Below are positions 1 to 7,734 of a stretch of 64,000 bases of DNA, one piece after another. Location: positions 1-64,000 of the forward strand of contig JAFEFO010000009.1 of NCBI GenBank assembly GCA_018240565.1. The letters are read 5' to 3'. The notes below the pieces were generated by a model, which worked only from the letters and a program-made list of their open reading frames with translations, was not told where the DNA came from and ran no database searches. The position numbers were made by a program, and so were the translations under genes. The first letter of the stretch is position 1. The number at the start of each line of letters is the position of its first letter. This stretch comes from Pseudomonadota bacterium. GTDB taxonomy: Bacteria > Pseudomonadota > Gammaproteobacteria > Xanthomonadales > Rhodanobacteraceae.

Positions 1-411
1 ACCATCGGCGGCATCGTCGCGCTCGCACTCACCGGGCAATATCTGTCGGTGCCTTCGGCGATCGGATTCATCGCCGTGTTCGGCGTGGCGATGTTGAACG
101 GCATCGTACTGGTGAGCTTCATGAATGAGTTGCGCGCACAAGGCCAGCGCGTGCGCGATGCCGTGCTGCGCGGCACTGCGCTGCGTCTGCGTCCGGTGCT
201 GATGACTGCAAGCGTCGCGATTCTGGGATTGGTGCCGATGCTGCTGTCCAGTGGCGTGGGCGCGGAAACCCAGCGCCCACTCGCCACCGTCGTCGTCGGC
301 GGACTGATCACCTCGACGCTATTGACGCTGGTTTTGCTGCCGGTGCTGTACGACTGGATCGAACAAGGCACCGGCAACAGCGAACCCACGGCGCCACGAA
401 GGGTAGCGTAA
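1..411 (+). CDS. Heavy-metal RND efflux pump, CzcA/CusA type (C-terminal part)
   Basis: The reading frame is open from the first base of the window, so the gene begins upstream. The visible 136 residues are the last membrane segments of an inner-membrane resistance-nodulation-division pump. They include the conserved run around MLNGIVLVSF, then RLRPVLMTA, and the final helix with LLTLVLLPVLY. Known family members are about 1,020-1,050 residues and export divalent or monovalent metal ions by proton antiport with periplasmic and outer-membrane partners. The metal cannot be told from this fragment. It ends three bases before the convergent htpX stop codon. Confidence 0.85.
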   Translation, partial: TIGGIVALALTGQYLSVPSAIGFIAVFGVAMLNGIVLVSFMNELRAQGQRVRDAVLRGTALRLRPVLMTASVAILGLVPMLLSSGVGAETQRPLATVVVGGLITSTLLTLVLLPVLYDWIEQGTGNSEPTAPRRVA

Positions 412-414
412 AGC

Positions 415-1296
415 TTACGCCGCGTTGCGCAGTGCGGCAATGCGCTCGGCGATCGGCGGATGGCTCATGAACAGGCGCGACACACCGCTGTCGCCGGAGA
501 TGCCGAACGCCTGCACCGCCTTGGGCAAACCCGATTCATGCGCGCCGGACAGCGCTTGCAATGCGGAGACCATGTTGCCGCGCCCCCCCAGATTGGCGCC
601 GCCGGCATCCGCGCGGAATTCGCGCCAGCGCGAGAACCAGGCGACGATGATCGTGGCGAGCACGCCGAGTACGGTCTGCAACAGCATCACGATCAGGAAA
701 TAGGCGATGCCGCCGCCGCGGTTGTTGTCGCGGTTGCCGCCGATCGCGCTGTCGATGACGGTGCCGAGGATTCGCGCGAGGAACATCACGAACGTGTTGA
801 GCACGCCCTGAATCAGGGTCAGCGTGACCATGTCGCCATTGGCCACGTGGGTGATCTCGTGGCCGAGCACGGCGGAGATCTGCTCGCGGTTCATGTTCTG
901 CAGCAGGCCCGTGCTCACCGCCACCAGCGCATGATTGCGGCTCATGCCGGTGGCGAACGCGTTCATGTCCGGCGAGTCGTACAGCGCGACTTCCGGCATA
1001 CCGATGCCGGCCTTGTCGGCATGCTGCCTGACCGTGTTGAGCAGCCAGATCTCGTTCGCGCCTTGCGGCTGGGTGATCACCTGCGCGTGCGTCGTCCACT
1101 TGGCGATGGTCTTGGACATCGCCAGCGAGATGAACGCGCCGCCCATGCCGAACACCGCACACATGGCCAGCAAGCCGGTCAAGTTGATGCCAGACTGGCC
1201 ATAGACCCAACGGTCGATGCCGAAGATCGAGCACACGATGCCGAGCACCAGCATGATGGCGAGGTTGGTGCCGAGGAACAGGAGAATTCGTAGCAT
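415..1296 (-). CDS. htpX: Membrane zinc metalloprotease HtpX
   Basis: This 293-residue inner-membrane M48 peptidase takes part in quality control of damaged membrane proteins. The sequence shows two N-terminal hydrophobic helices, the zinc motif HEITH in the context VLGHEITHVANGD, a second pair of hydrophobic segments after it, and the downstream EFRADAGGA stretch that supplies the third zinc ligand (Glu). Length is normal for the family. It is convergent with the RND pump gene and its start faces the gluQ region. No heat-shock promoter was identified. Confidence 0.95.
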   Translation of the reverse strand: MLRILLFLGTNLAIMLVLGIVCSIFGIDRWVYGQSGINLTGLLAMCAVFGMGGAFISLAMSKTIAKWTTHAQVITQPQGANEIWLLNTVRQHADKAGIGMPEVALYDSPDMNAFATGMSRNHALVAVSTGLLQNMNREQISAVLGHEITHVANGDMVTLTLIQGVLNTFVMFLARILGTVIDSAIGGNRDNNRGGGIAYFLIVMLLQTVLGVLATIIVAWFSRWREFRADAGGANLGGRGNMVSALQALSGAHESGLPKAVQAFGISGDSGVSRLFMSHPPIAERIAALRNAA

Positions 1297-1366
1297 GGAT
1301 GATCGCCTCAGGTGATGACTCGTATTTTGGGGAGACTGGACGCCGTTTCAAGAATTATGCTTTGCT

Positions 1367-1452
1367 CGTCATTCCGGCGGAAGCCGGAATCCAGCTTTGC
1401 TCTGGTGGCATCCTGCCTCCTGGATTCCGGCCAATCCATGGCCGGAATGACG
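1367..1452. repeat. REP-like intergenic palindrome, copy A
   Basis: The block begins CGTCATTCCGG and ends CCGGAATGACG, with internal inner arms (GGAATCCAG and CTGGATTCCGG). It forms a nested hairpin of about 86 bp. It is very close to copy D at 39035-39120, including the internal GTGGCATCCTGCCT. It sits between htpX and gluQ. Confidence 0.85.
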
Positions 1453-1460
1453 AGATTGGA

Positions 1461-2276
1461 ATGACTTACCGCGGCCGCTTCGCGCCCTCTCCCACCGGAC
1501 AACTGCACTTCGGCTCGCTCGTCGCCGCCGTGGGAAGCTGGATTCGTGCGCGCTCGCAAAACGGCGCATGGATCATCCGGATGGAAGACCTCGATCCACC
1601 CCGCGAGGTTCCCGGCGCGGCGGCCGACATCCTGGAAACCCTTGCCGCGTTCGGCATGGAATCGGATGAGCCGGTCATGTTCCAGAGCCGTCGCGAAGCG
1701 GCGTATGCGGCAGCGTTTGAACGGCTCAAGGCGCTGGACGCCGTATTCCCATGCTGGTGCAGCCGGGCCGAATTGGAGCCGTTCGGCGGCATCCATCGCG
1801 CCTGCGTCGCGACGCGCGATCCCGCGCGCGCACCGGCGTGGCGCGTGCGCGATGAAGTCGGCGACTTTGTCATACGCCGAGTCGAAGGCTGGTACGCGTA
1901 CCAGCTCGCCGTCGTCGTTGACGACGCCGACCAGGGCATCACCGAAGTCGTGCGCGGCGCGGACCTGCTCGATTCCACGCCGCGCCAGATCCATTTGCAG
2001 CGCCTGCTCGGCCTGCCGACGCCGGCGTACCTGCACCTGCCACTGGCCCTGGATGCCGATGGCCGCAAGCTGTCCAAGCAGGATCGCGCGCAGCCGGTGG
2101 ACAGAACCGATCCATTGCCCGCCTTGCGCGCCGCGTTGCGCTTTCTTGGCCAATGCGTGCCGCACGCGAACGATGCAGCAGGGTTGCTGTCGAAGTCCGC
2201 CACACGTTTTGATCTTGCTGCGCTGCAAACCGTCGCGAAATCGAGCGCGTGTACAATCGATGCGGATCCGGAATAA
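1461..2276 (+). CDS. gluQ: Glutamyl-Q tRNA(Asp) synthetase
   Basis: This 271-residue truncated class I synthetase activates glutamate and attaches it to queuosine at position 34 of tRNA(Asp). Visible motifs are the HIGH-like HFGSL near the N terminus (FAPSPTGQLHFGSL), a Cys-rich zinc region containing CWCSRAEL and HRACV, and the KMSKS-like KLSKQD. It lacks an anticodon-binding domain, as expected. The start was placed at 1461 because family proteins begin just before the RGRFAPSPTG segment. The open frame extends upstream only through the REP repeat. The phbB gene follows after 16 bp. Confidence 0.93.
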   Translation: MTYRGRFAPSPTGQLHFGSLVAAVGSWIRARSQNGAWIIRMEDLDPPREVPGAAADILETLAAFGMESDEPVMFQSRREAAYAAAFERLKALDAVFPCWCSRAELEPFGGIHRACVATRDPARAPAWRVRDEVGDFVIRRVEGWYAYQLAVVVDDADQGITEVVRGADLLDSTPRQIHLQRLLGLPTPAYLHLPLALDADGRKLSKQDRAQPVDRTDPLPALRAALRFLGQCVPHANDAAGLLSKSATRFDLAALQTVAKSSACTIDADPE

Positions 2277-2292
2277 ACCCAAGGAGTACGAC

Positions 2293-3033
2293 ATGACCTC
2301 ACGCATTGCACTCGTCACCGGCGGCACCGGCGGCATCGGCAGCGCCATCGTCAAGCGCCTGGCTTCGCTCGGCCACAAGGTCGCCACCAACTACCGCGAC
2401 GAAACCAAGGCCAAAGCCTGGCAGGCACAGATGAAGGCGCACGGCGTGAACGCCGCCATCGTGCCCGGCGACGTGTCCTCGCCGGAAGCGGCGGAAAAGC
2501 TCGTGCACGGCGTCGAGCAGCAATTGGGGCCGATCGACATCCTGATCAACAATGCCGGCATCACGCGCGACACCACGTTCCACAAGATGAGCGCGCTGCA
2601 GTGGCAGGAAGTCATCAACACGAACCTCAATTCCTGCTTCAACGTGACGCGTCCGGTCATCGACGGCATGCGCAACCGCAAGTGGGGTCGCATCATCCAG
2701 ATCAGCTCGATCAACGGCCAGAAGGGCCAGTACGGACAGGCGAACTACGCCGCGTCCAAGGCCGGCATGCATGGCTTCACCATCTCGCTGGCGCAGGAAA
2801 ACGCCAAGTTCGGCATCACCGTGAACACGGTCTCGCCGGGCTACGTGGCGACCGAAATGGTCATGGCCGTGCCCGAGGACGTGCGCAACAAGATCGCCGC
2901 GCAGATTCCGGTCGGACGCCTGGGCGAACCGGACGAAATCGCCTATGCCGTATCGTTTTTCACGAACGAGGAAGCGCGCTGGATCACGGGTGCCAATCTC
3001 GCGATCAACGGCGGGCAGTACATGGGTTGGTAA
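2293..3033 (+). CDS. phbB: Acetoacetyl-CoA reductase (SDR family), copy 1
   Basis: This 246-residue NADPH-dependent short-chain dehydrogenase would reduce acetoacetyl-CoA to (R)-3-hydroxybutyryl-CoA for polyhydroxyalkanoate synthesis. It shows the nucleotide motif TGGTGGIG, the NNAGITRD motif, and a catalytic Ser in QISSINGQKGQ followed by YAASKAG (Tyr and Lys). The start is fixed by the ribosome site AAGGAG at 2281-2286. A FabG-type role is the alternative, but the adjacent PhaR regulator and second paralog favour PHA metabolism. A strong hairpin terminator follows. Confidence 0.88.
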   Translation: MTSRIALVTGGTGGIGSAIVKRLASLGHKVATNYRDETKAKAWQAQMKAHGVNAAIVPGDVSSPEAAEKLVHGVEQQLGPIDILINNAGITRDTTFHKMSALQWQEVINTNLNSCFNVTRPVIDGMRNRKWGRIIQISSINGQKGQYGQANYAASKAGMHGFTISLAQENAKFGITVNTVSPGYVATEMVMAVPEDVRNKIAAQIPVGRLGEPDEIAYAVSFFTNEEARWITGANLAINGGQYMGW

Positions 3034-3035
3034 AG

Positions 3036-3079
3036 CTCGCGCTCGCGAACTGCCTTGAATGGCAGTTCGCGCGAGTTTT
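3036..3079 (+). terminator. Rho-independent terminator after phbB copy 1
   Basis: A long stem is formed by CGCGAACTGCC and GGCAGTTCGCG around a TTGAAT loop, followed directly by TTTT. It starts only three bases after the phbB stop codon. Confidence 0.8.
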
Positions 3080-3083
3080 ACCA

Positions 3084-3191
3084 GGTGAGGCATGGATGCC
3101 GAACGGGCTCCCGCACCAGGGACGGTTACCCTTTGTGATCAAAATGCATCGCGTGCGCTTCGTTTCTGGTGAGCCATGGATGGCGAACGGC
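3084..3191 (+). repeat. Pair of 24-bp near-identical direct repeats
   Basis: A 24-bp unit at 3084-3107 (GGTGAGGCATGGATGCCGAA...) recurs at 3168-3191 with three mismatches (GGTGAGCCATGGATGGCGAA...). Each is followed by a similar GCACCAAGGA-like tail. It lies in the 237-bp gap between phbB and phaR. The function is unknown. Confidence 0.55.
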
Positions 3192-3244
3192 GACGCACCA
3201 AGGATGGTCTGCAGAATTGCTGCGCAGCAAAAGCCTACCGCGCC

Positions 3245-3270
3245 GCGGCAAATTCTGTTAAGTTTGCCGC
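3245..3270 (+). promoter_or_regulatory. Perfect inverted repeat abutting the phaR start codon
   Basis: GCGGCAAA (3245-3252) and TTTGCCGC (3263-3270) are perfect inverted 8-mers with a 10-bp spacer. They end at the base before the phaR ATG, and no ordinary ribosome site is visible there. It is a plausible autoregulatory operator for PhaR or a translational hairpin. This is inference from position and symmetry only. Confidence 0.5.
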
Positions 3271-3765
3271 ATGGCACAAGTGCGCGTCATCAAGAAATAT
3301 CCCAATCGGCGGTTGTACGACACCGAGATTTCGAGCTACATCACGCTCGAAGAGGTGCGTCAGCTGGTGATCGATGGCGAGGATTTCGAGGTCCGCGACG
3401 CCAAGACCGGCGACGACCTGACCCGCTCCGTGCTGCTGCAGATCATCTCCGAGCACGAGGAGACTGGGCAGCCGATGTTCACCACCCAGCTGCTGTCGCA
3501 GATCATCCGCTTTTACGGTGATTCGATGCAGGGTTTCATGGGCTCGTATCTGGAAAAAAGCCTGCAGATCTTCCTCGACCAGCAGGGCAAGTTCCGCAGC
3601 CAGTTGAACAACATCCTCGGGCAGACGCCGTGGTCGATGCTCAACGACATGACCGAGCGCAACCTCGACTTGTGGAAGTCGGTGCAGGAAGGTTTCCTCA
3701 ACGCGGCGAGCCAGGGCCAGATCAACGCCGCGACCGGCAAGCCATCCTCCTCGTCCAAATCCTGA
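3271..3765 (+). CDS. phaR: Polyhydroxyalkanoate synthesis repressor PhaR
   Basis: This 164-residue cytoplasmic regulator has the family hallmark N-terminal PHA/PHB DNA-binding domain (VIKKYPNRRLYDTEISSYI). The accumulation-regulator domain follows (about residues 60-110, with FYGDSMQGFMGSYLEKSL). In known systems PhaR represses phasin and its own gene and is released by binding PHA polymer. It lies between two acetoacetyl-CoA reductase paralogs. No PHA synthase or phasin gene is in this window. Confidence 0.93.
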   Translation: MAQVRVIKKYPNRRLYDTEISSYITLEEVRQLVIDGEDFEVRDAKTGDDLTRSVLLQIISEHEETGQPMFTTQLLSQIIRFYGDSMQGFMGSYLEKSLQIFLDQQGKFRSQLNNILGQTPWSMLNDMTERNLDLWKSVQEGFLNAASQGQINAATGKPSSSSKS

Positions 3766-3816
3766 CCCACGGCGTTTGACAGCGCCGCCCCCGCCCCCTA
3801 CCATCGCGCGCTTGCT

Positions 3817-3840
3817 GCGCCGCACAATGCCTTGCGGCGC
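3817..3840 (+). promoter_or_regulatory. Inverted repeat upstream of second phbB
   Basis: GCGCCGCA (3817-3824) and TGCGGCGC (3833-3840) are perfect inverted 8-mers with an 8-bp spacer, 27 bp before the phbB copy 2 start. It is a candidate PhaR operator because of its site; the sequence differs from the repeat before phaR. Confidence 0.35.
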
Positions 3841-3866
3841 GCCAATCAAACAGGCGAGGAATCCCC

Positions 3867-4613
3867 ATGAGCAAGCGCGTTGCGCTGGTGACCGGCGGCA
3901 TCGGCGGTCTCGGCACGGAAATCTGCAAGTATCTGGCCCGTTCCGGCCGTCAGGTGGTGGCGGCGGACCTCGCCAGCCGCGCCGAGCGCGTGGCGGAGTT
4001 CGGCCAGGAAGTCGCGCAGTTCGGCGAGCAGATCCGTTTCGAACCGATCAATGTCGGCGATTTCGATGGCTGTGCACAGGCGATCAAGGCCGTCGAGGCC
4101 AAGTACGGTGCCATCGACATCCTGGTCAATGCGGCCGGCATCACCCGTGACACCACGTTGCGCAAGATGAGCGCGCAGCAATGGAACGACGTGCTCGACA
4201 TCAACCTCGGCGGCGTCTTCAACACCTGCCGCGCCGTGGTCGAGGGCATGAGCGAACGCGGTTTCGGCCGCATCGTCAACATCTCGTCCGTGAACGGCCA
4301 GACCGGCCAGTTCGGCCAGACCAACTACTCCGCCGCCAAGGCCGGCATGCACGGTTTCACGATGGCGCTCGCCCGCGAAGTCGCGCGCAAGGGCGTCACG
4401 GTGAACAGCGTTTCGCCCGGCTACTGCCGCACGGCCATGGTCGCGGCGATCGCGGAGAACGTGCGCAGCCAGATCATCGCCAACATCCCGGTCGGGCGCC
4501 TGGGCGAGCCAAGCGAGATTGCGCGCGTGGTGGATTTTCTGTGCGCCGACGATTCCGGCTTCATTACCGGCGCGAACATTCCGGTGAATGGCGGGTACTT
4601 CATGGACTTTTAG
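3867..4613 (+). CDS. phbB: Acetoacetyl-CoA reductase (SDR family), copy 2
   Basis: This 248-residue paralog of the upstream phbB carries TGGIGGLG, NAAGITRD, a catalytic Ser in NISSVNGQTGQ and YSAAKAG. It would make (R)-3-hydroxyacyl-CoA for PHA synthesis using NADPH. The ribosome site AGGCGAGG precedes the ATG. Two reductases around phaR suggest gene duplication with different expression control, since each has its own inverted repeat upstream. Substrate preference cannot be told apart from the sequence. It ends seven bases before the convergent interrupted gene. Confidence 0.87.
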   Translation: MSKRVALVTGGIGGLGTEICKYLARSGRQVVAADLASRAERVAEFGQEVAQFGEQIRFEPINVGDFDGCAQAIKAVEAKYGAIDILVNAAGITRDTTLRKMSAQQWNDVLDINLGGVFNTCRAVVEGMSERGFGRIVNISSVNGQTGQFGQTNYSAAKAGMHGFTMALAREVARKGVTVNSVSPGYCRTAMVAAIAENVRSQIIANIPVGRLGEPSEIARVVDFLCADDSGFITGANIPVNGGYFMDF

Positions 4614-4620
4614 ACGTCCG

Positions 4621-5580
4621 TCAGTAGTCGAACCCGTCGATGAAGATGAAATCGGCGGGCGTCATGTGGTTGCCGTTGCTGTTGCAGTCATAGGTCAACG
4701 CGATGGTCGGCCCGGTGTAGACGACCTCAAAATTGGTGACGGCAATCCCGTACAAGAGCTTCCCTCCGCTTTGGGTGTTCGGATCCATGCCGAATTCCGC
4801 CCATTTGTGCGTGGTGTAGTAATCCGATTCCGCCGTTAACGGCACGCTGCCACCATCGGCCAACACCATGCCGTATTTCTGCAAGGTGCGCAGCAGCACC
4901 CGCGCAGCCGCGTCCGCCGCCGCGCCGCCATCCGCATGATTGCCGGCACTGAACCCGGCGACGTTGAAGGTCGATTTCAAGCGCAATCGCGAGCCATAGG
5001 GAATGGCATTGGGACTGGTGTCACTGGCGCCATTTTCACCCGTACCGCTGGTGCCGTGGCTGGCCGGATGCACGTACGCGGCCTTCATCATGCGCGAATT
5101 CTTCAAGATGAACCGAATGGCATGTCCCAGATCGCCGTTGGATACTTGCTCGGCGGCATACATCTCATCGGCATTGAACAACAGCGGTGCGACCGGGAAT
5201 CCGGCGGCATCGGTGCTCGTACACTGATCGCCGCGCCCCTGCGGCGGATAGACGCGAGTCAAGTCCCAGGTCAAGGCGCACATGGCCTGGACGTTACCGC
5301 CGACGACGTTGGTGTTGCCGGACTCGAACAGGGTGTTGCCCTGCACGATCAGCATGTGGCAATCATCACTGCCGTTGTCGCAGGTATAACTTGGCTTGGC
5401 AGCGCCATACGGCGGTCCCGTGCCTTCAATTCCACCACTTTCTGGCAACGGAATCGGCAAGGGGATCGGCCCGTACGACGGGTTGGTGTGGAAATCGCCG
5501 CAATCGGGATAGTAGTAGTTGTTCGCACCGCCAAACGGGGTCACCGGAGTGGTCGCGATGCCATTGTCGGCGTGCAGTAC
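4621..5580 (-). pseudogene. 3' part of a secreted-protein gene split by the transposon
   Basis: This is the C-terminal 319 codons of a protein of unknown function that lost its start and signal peptide to the inserted element. The frame stays open from the insertion point to the stop. Joining it to 13163-13378 (minus strand) after deleting the element and one target copy gives an uninterrupted 391-residue protein with a signal peptide. The residues are rich in Gly, Asn, Tyr and Cys (two CDNGSDDCH-type cysteines). The chain ends DFIFIDGFDY, a tail also seen in the beta-helix protein at 34600-35988. A shorter translation from GTG at 5544 is possible but would lack export. I do not recognise the family. 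Confidence 0.8.
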
Positions 5581-5588
5581 GTAAAAAG
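5581..5588. repeat. Left 8-bp target-site duplication (GTAAAAAG)
   Basis: It is identical to 13163-13170 and lies directly outside the left terminal inverted repeat. An 8-bp duplication is the usual length for ISL3-family insertions. Confidence 0.93.
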
Positions 5589-5613
5589 GGCTATTCGGAT
5601 TTGAGTGTGGAAT
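5589..5613 (+). repeat. Left terminal inverted repeat (25 bp)
   Basis: It is a perfect reverse complement of 13138-13162. It starts GGCTATTCGG and ends GTGTGGAAT. Confidence 0.95.
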
Positions 5614-5650
5614 TTTGTCACATCAAAAACACCGATGTCGCTTTCAACAA

Positions 5651-5716
5651 TCGGAACATAGTGTGGAATCGAAGATCACGTGCTAGAGTCAGAGTCGGAA
5701 CATAGCGTGGAATCGA
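5651..5716 (+). repeat. Left subterminal direct repeats (probable transposase sites)
   Basis: Two 22-bp units, 5651-5672 and 5695-5716, differ at one base (TCGGAACATAGTGTGG / TCGGAACATAGCGTGG). Each holds the G(T/C)GTGGAAT core also present at the inner edge of the terminal repeat (5605-5613). They precede the transposase start. Confidence 0.7.
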
Positions 5717-5727
5717 GGTTGACGCTA

Positions 5728-7080
5728 ATGACTGACTTCCTGCAACTTGGCTCGTTGCGCTCGATGGCTGTGACCAAAACCGACGCAGGCTATTCAGTGG
5801 ATGCTGTCGGCACGGTTGCTGCGCAAGTCTGTCCTCACTGCCGGTCCTCACTACTCTATGGACACGGTTCGATACGGCAAACGTTCCGTGACGTGCCAAG
5901 CCACGGCTTGTCAGTAGTGCTGCACTTGGAGCGCCGCCGCTTCCGATGCCGTGGTTGCAACCGCACACTCTTCGAACACATCGCCGATCTTGATGATCAA
6001 CGGCTGGCCACGCGTCGGCTGGTCGAATACGTCCAAATACAAAGCCTGCAGAGACCATTCGTCCAAGTTGCTGAGGTGGTCGGTCTCGACGAGAAGACAG
6101 TACGCAATATCTTCCATGATTACGTCGAGCATCTCGATCGAACCATCCGATACGAAACGCCGGCACAGTTGGGTATCGACGAAGTCAAACTGCTTGGCGA
6201 TTATCGATGCATGTTAACGAATGTCGATCGGAGGACTGTTTTCGATCTGCTTCCGAGTCGAACGAAGGCGGATCTGATGCCGTACTTTCGCGATTTGCGG
6301 GACAAGGGCAAGGTCGAGTGGGTTGCCATGGACATGTGGACTCCTTACCGCCAGGTCATCGCGGGACAATTGCCGCAAGCAAGAATTGTGGTGGATCGTT
6401 TCCATATTCAACGGACTGCGGTCAATGCGATGGAAGCGATTCGTAAGCAGATTCGCAGGTCCTTAAGCCCGCACCAGCGCCTGAAGATGAAGAATGATCG
6501 GCATGTACTGCTGGCTAGGCCGTACAAGCTTCGTGGAAACGATTCAGAAACCCTGATGAAAATTTGTCAGGAATTTCCCGAGCTGGCTGTTGCGTACGAA
6601 TTGAAGGAAGCGTTCTTGTCCATCTGGGATGAAACCAAACGGGCCGATGCGGAAAATGCATTCGACCATTGGGCCCAATGCGTACCGTCCAACTTTGCCG
6701 CCACTTTCGGTAAGATCGTGAAGACAGTTGCCGACTGGAGGGAGCCTGTGTTTGCCTACTGGGAAAGCCCAAGGGTTTCGAACGGCTATACTGAGAACCG
6801 GAACGGTTTCGTCCAAGAGATAAACCAGTCCGGCCGCGGCTACAGCTTCACCGCCTTGCGTGCACGGTTACTCTTCAATCCAAGGGCAAGGGCTGCCAGT
6901 ACGCAGATCATTCGCGATCCAATTGCTGGAGACGCTCCAACCTTTGGCAAGTCTACGAGCTTCGAATTTTTCGTAAACCGTCCGCGAAACCGGGTGCACT
7001 ACAAGGAACGAGTGGTCGAGTATGGGCCGTCCATGGAAGTGCTCGCCAAGATGCTCGCGGACGGCGAATTCGATGACTGA
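5728..7080 (+). CDS. ISL3-family transposase
   Basis: This 450-residue DDE transposase has an N-terminal zinc-binding region (Cys35-x2-Cys38 and Cys74-x2-Cys77) and a helix-turn-helix around VAEVVGLDEKTVRNIF. The catalytic domain has Asp151 (QLGIDEVKL), Asp223 (VVDRFHI) and Glu356 (SNGYTENRNG). All expected catalytic residues are present and the frame is intact, so the protein looks functional. The start at 5728 was chosen because the upstream GTG at 5680 would overlap the subterminal repeats. It is the only transposase in the element, so it probably mobilises the entire 7.57 kb. Confidence 0.93.
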   Translation: MTDFLQLGSLRSMAVTKTDAGYSVDAVGTVAAQVCPHCRSSLLYGHGSIRQTFRDVPSHGLSVVLHLERRRFRCRGCNRTLFEHIADLDDQRLATRRLVEYVQIQSLQRPFVQVAEVVGLDEKTVRNIFHDYVEHLDRTIRYETPAQLGIDEVKLLGDYRCMLTNVDRRTVFDLLPSRTKADLMPYFRDLRDKGKVEWVAMDMWTPYRQVIAGQLPQARIVVDRFHIQRTAVNAMEAIRKQIRRSLSPHQRLKMKNDRHVLLARPYKLRGNDSETLMKICQEFPELAVAYELKEAFLSIWDETKRADAENAFDHWAQCVPSNFAATFGKIVKTVADWREPVFAYWESPRVSNGYTENRNGFVQEINQSGRGYSFTALRARLLFNPRARAASTQIIRDPIAGDAPTFGKSTSFEFFVNRPRNRVHYKERVVEYGPSMEVLAKMLADGEFDD

Positions 7081-7121
7081 CCCAGGATTTACTGCTACTC
7101 CAGTAATTGGCTTGCCTGAAG

Positions 7122-7346
7122 CTATTTGCGGATCGCGGCCAGCACGTCGGCCATGCGCAGGCCCAAGCCGTCCGTGACGCGTTTGAGCGTGGGTAGGGTG
7201 ATGTTCTTCTCGCCGCGCTCAATCGCCGCGTAGTAGGCGCGGTGCATGCTGATACGGTCGGCAAAGCGATCCTGGCTCAATCCGGTCGCTTCGCGGCGGG
7301 CGCGGATGGCACGACCGACTTGCACGGCCAAGGCGGGCTTGTTCAT
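7122..7346 (-). CDS. XRE-family transcriptional regulator
   Basis: This protein of about 74 residues consists almost wholly of a helix-turn-helix domain (GLSQDRFADRISMHRAYYAA, then ERGEKNITLPTLKRV). It resembles controller-type and transposon-borne repressors. It is transcribed away from the small ORF and RHS gene, and two palindromes lie in the shared 5' region. Autoregulation and control of the passenger genes are therefore plausible. An alternative start eight codons upstream (7370) is possible; MNKPALAV is more typical of the family. Confidence 0.85.
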   Translation of the reverse strand: MNKPALAVQVGRAIRARREATGLSQDRFADRISMHRAYYAAIERGEKNITLPTLKRVTDGLGLRMADVLAAIRK

Positions 7347-7378
7347 AGGCGGAAACTGTGACGCTTCCACCAGCTTTT

Positions 7379-7421
7379 GATCTACGCCTTTGTAGATCGA
7401 CTATCTAAAGGTATAGGATAG
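7379..7421. promoter_or_regulatory. Twin palindromes between XRE gene and passenger operon
   Basis: GATCTAC (7379-7385) faces GTAGATC (7392-7398). Immediately after, CTATC (7401-7405) faces GATAG (7417-7421). Two adjacent dyads between divergent genes fit an XRE operator pair. No binding data can be inferred beyond symmetry and location. Confidence 0.5.
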
Positions 7422-7432
7422 CGGGTATCTCG

Positions 7433-7594
7433 ATGTCAACGGATTGGATTTGCCAGCTGCCTACGGCGAAGGAGAAGACCGAAGACGCGGCGGCGATGGC
7501 GGAGTGGAAAGCAAAATCGGTAGTGGCACAAACGAAACTGAATGCGGCACAGCACGAGCTCGAGCAAACACAGGTCAAGATGGATGCGAAGTGA
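7433..7594 (+). CDS. Small charged coiled-coil protein (53 aa), unknown function
   Basis: An ATG at 7433 opens a 53-codon frame with a purine-rich site (AAAGGTATAGGATAG) upstream. It starts MSTDWICQLPTAKEKTEDA, continues with Ala/Lys/Glu/Gln-rich sequence (AQTKLNAAQHELEQTQVKM) and ends at TGA 7592-7594. The amino-acid pattern looks coding and helical. It lies directly after the twin palindromes in the 363-bp gap before the RHS gene. It could be a small regulator or partner of the XRE protein; there is no family match I recognise. Bases 7595-7734 show only the RHS leader and its GGGAG ribosome site. Confidence 0.5.
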   Translation: MSTDWICQLPTAKEKTEDAAAMAEWKAKSVVAQTKLNAAQHELEQTQVKMDAK

Positions 7595-7734
7595 GATGCA
7601 ATTTGCCGGCAAAATTCGTGACGCCGGCGGCAACTGCGAACCTTGCCAGTAACATCGGACAAGGTTTTGTGGTAAACCCTGCCTTGGCAACAGGGGCGCC
7701 ACGGAGTTAATCGCGACCGACCGGGAGACGGACG

